Shown here: positions 30,874 through 32,329 of the stretch, piece after piece
How positions within the stretch are numbered: the stretch's first letter is position 1
How the letters are laid out: each line of letters begins with the position of its first letter
Assembly: GCA_036558305.1 (NCBI GenBank)
Contig: DATBFX010000248.1
Span: forward strand, 1 to 32,329
DNA length: 32,329 nt
Reading direction: 5' to 3'
From: DATBFX01 sp036558305
GTDB taxonomy: Bacteria; Chloroflexota; Chloroflexia; Thermomicrobiales; UBA6265
Translations under genes and position numbers: made by a program
Notes under the pieces: model-generated
Database searches by the model: none
What the model was told of the DNA's origin: nothing
Seen by the model: the letters and a program-made list of their open reading frames with translations, nothing else

Positions 30874-32329
30874 ATGAAACGGTTCGGTACGGCTGGCCGC
30901 CTCGTCGCGGTTCTCGCCGTTCTGTTTGCCTTGTCGGGCATGCGGAGCGGTGCCTTCGCGCAAGACGCGGACGGCACTCCGGCCACCGACGACACCGCCA
31001 CCGCGGCCGCCTCGTACTACGTCGGCGTTTCCTGCTGGCCGGTCGGCGACGGTAGCCAGAGCGCCTGTTCCTTTTCCGCGAGCGCCAGCGACGGATCGGC
31101 AATTCAAGCCCTCTGGGTTCCGGCCTGGGTGGCCTGTTCCGACGTCGTCGACTCCGGCGGCGCGGATTGGACGGGCGACGGCTACCACGTCTACGCCGAT
31201 TCGTTGACCCTGACGTTCGCCGGTTCGGTCAGTCCGGGCGGCGGTGCCGGCTACGTGGTCAGGGTGAACGATACGCCGGTCGATGCCGGTGGCGACGGCC
31301 TCGTTTGTAGCGAGGCACCGGTCGTAACCGACGACTCGTCAAGCAACGAAACGACCGGAACCGACGGCACGGCCGACGAGTCAACCGGCGACAACGCAAC
31401 CGACGGCGGGACAACCGACGACGGGACGGCCGACAACGGCACGACCGGCGACAATGCGACCGATGGCGACGCGGGCGACAACGGCACGGCCGGCAACGGC
31501 ACGACGGACGATGGATCGGATGCCGGCTCGGGCGACAACGGGACCGCTGGCGATGACCCCTCGACCGTCACCGACGAAGCGACGCCCGAAGCAGGCGGCG
31601 ACGGTTCGGTGGACGAATCCTGGAGCGCCAACGAAACCGCCAATGGGTCTGGCAACGGCACCGACGAGGGAGCCACCGCCGCGGACGTGCCGGTCCAGGT
31701 CGACGTCTCCGTGGTCGTCTACAACTGCACCGCCGATCCCGAAGGGGACGACCCGGCCACCCGGTCGGACATCTGCGATCCGGCCGACGGCGTCGACCTC
31801 TCTGCTCAGGACGGGACCACCGATCTCGGCACGCATCCGACATCGGGCGGGGTGTACGTCTTCTTCGCCACCGTCGGGAACGCGTTCGTCGTCGGCGAAG
31901 ACGTGCCGACCGGTTTTCAACCGATCGGCAACGGCTCCGCCACGATCGATCCGGTGGCGGGGTCGGCAATGGTCACGTTCGTCAACGTCGCGAACGATCA
32001 GGGAGGCCACACGCAACTCGGACGCCTTCAACTCGTCCACGGCACCTGCGCGTCGCGCGAACCGCAGGCCCCCGACTTCCACGTCATCCCGCCGCGATCG
32101 TTCCAGGCCGAGTCGACGCAGGGGTGCGATCCGACGCCCGGTGCGGTCTTGACCATCACCGGTGACAACCTGCCGGGAGGAAGCGCCCAGGCCATTACCG
32201 ATGGGAACGGGGTCTGGCGCGGCTACTTGCCGGAGGGGCTCTACGAGATCAGCGAGGACGGCGGTAGCGTCTCGGGCGTTCCGATCGTCGCCGACGACCT
32301 GACGGCCGTCGTGGTCATCGACTACGTCG
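30874..32329 (+). CDS. secreted Asp/Asn/Thr-rich repeat surface protein (3' end cut by window)
   Basis: GGGGAGGG lies 5 nt before the ATG at 30874 and the frame is open to the window end (485 codons). Residues 1-30 are a signal peptide (RLVAVLAVLFALSGM to AFA|Q). Residues ~48-145 form a Cys-containing beta domain (ASYYVGVSCWPVGDGSQSAC). Residues ~150-260 are a low-complexity spacer of GDNGTxGDN/TDDGTADNG units, highly acidic. Residues ~268-370 form a second beta domain beginning VQVDVSVVVYNCTADPEGDD with the strand SGGVYVFFATVG. From ~385 to the edge the strands GRLQLVHGTCAS and VWRGYLPEGLYEISEDGG resemble prealbumin-like (SpaA/CnaB) folds, which often occur as repeats in Gram-positive surface proteins. 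An LPXTG or other anchor may lie beyond the window. Confidence 0.8.
   Translation, partial: MKRFGTAGRLVAVLAVLFALSGMRSGAFAQDADGTPATDDTATAAASYYVGVSCWPVGDGSQSACSFSASASDGSAIQALWVPAWVACSDVVDSGGADWTGDGYHVYADSLTLTFAGSVSPGGGAGYVVRVNDTPVDAGGDGLVCSEAPVVTDDSSSNETTGTDGTADESTGDNATDGGTTDDGTADNGTTGDNATDGDAGDNGTAGNGTTDDGSDAGSGDNGTAGDDPSTVTDEATPEAGGDGSVDESWSANETANGSGNGTDEGATAADVPVQVDVSVVVYNCTADPEGDDPATRSDICDPADGVDLSAQDGTTDLGTHPTSGGVYVFFATVGNAFVVGEDVPTGFQPIGNGSATIDPVAGSAMVTFVNVANDQGGHTQLGRLQLVHGTCASREPQAPDFHVIPPRSFQAESTQGCDPTPGAVLTITGDNLPGGSAQAITDGNGVWRGYLPEGLYEISEDGGSVSGVPIVADDLTAVVVIDYV

Noticed and set aside
1..32329. tRNA, rRNA, insertion sequences or phage genes
   Set aside because: No GTTCRANNC-type arm within a cloverleaf, rRNA stretch, transposase or integrase motif was seen on either strand.

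Overview
This is about 32 kb of very GC-rich bacterial DNA. The gene set (Pro/Thr-rich secreted proteins, a lipoprotein with a canonical lipobox, a YkuD L,D-transpeptidase with a long TPT linker, DUF4397 repeats, an mltG-aroE-prepilin peptidase operon, an LPXTG-type anchor, no outer-membrane proteins) suggests a monoderm Chloroflexota bacterium, most likely Thermomicrobia-like. This placement is inference from gene style; no rRNA or tRNA gene was seen.

Positions 1-5207 hold a partial GNAT acetyltransferase, a small unknown protein and a lipoprotein on the minus strand. A run of three very small plus-strand genes (66, 68 and 39 aa) follows and ends at a 15-bp terminator hairpin. Next come a secreted DUF4397 protein and, on the minus strand, a second copy of the 68-aa family. 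Positions 5208-14914 are mostly housekeeping: a secreted L,D-transpeptidase, phosphoenolpyruvate carboxylase, a RimJ/RimL-type acetyltransferase, MiaA, the translationally coupled operon mltG-aroE-prepilin peptidase, and a PPOX-fold protein. A perfect 32-bp inverted repeat lies between the last two convergent genes.

Positions 14995-32329 form a continuous block of exported proteins. On the minus strand are a 1153-aa glycine-rich repeat protein, a predicted beta-propeller protein, a 218-aa protein with a glycine-rich tail, and a cupin-SH3 protein. After a 1.1-kb non-coding region come, on the plus strand, a 2224-aa glycine-rich protein with an LPNTG anchor and an Asp/Asn/Thr-rich secreted protein that runs off the window.

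The most notable object is the 2224-aa protein. It has six ~1-kb super-repeats of GGxGG sequence, each punctuated by a short hydrophobic strand. Five modules carry a pair of cysteines; the first module has lost both. Cys-, Asp- and His-rich segments precede the anchor. With the second glycine-rich protein and the other secreted products, this block looks like a cell-surface or matrix locus. Its biochemical role is unknown.
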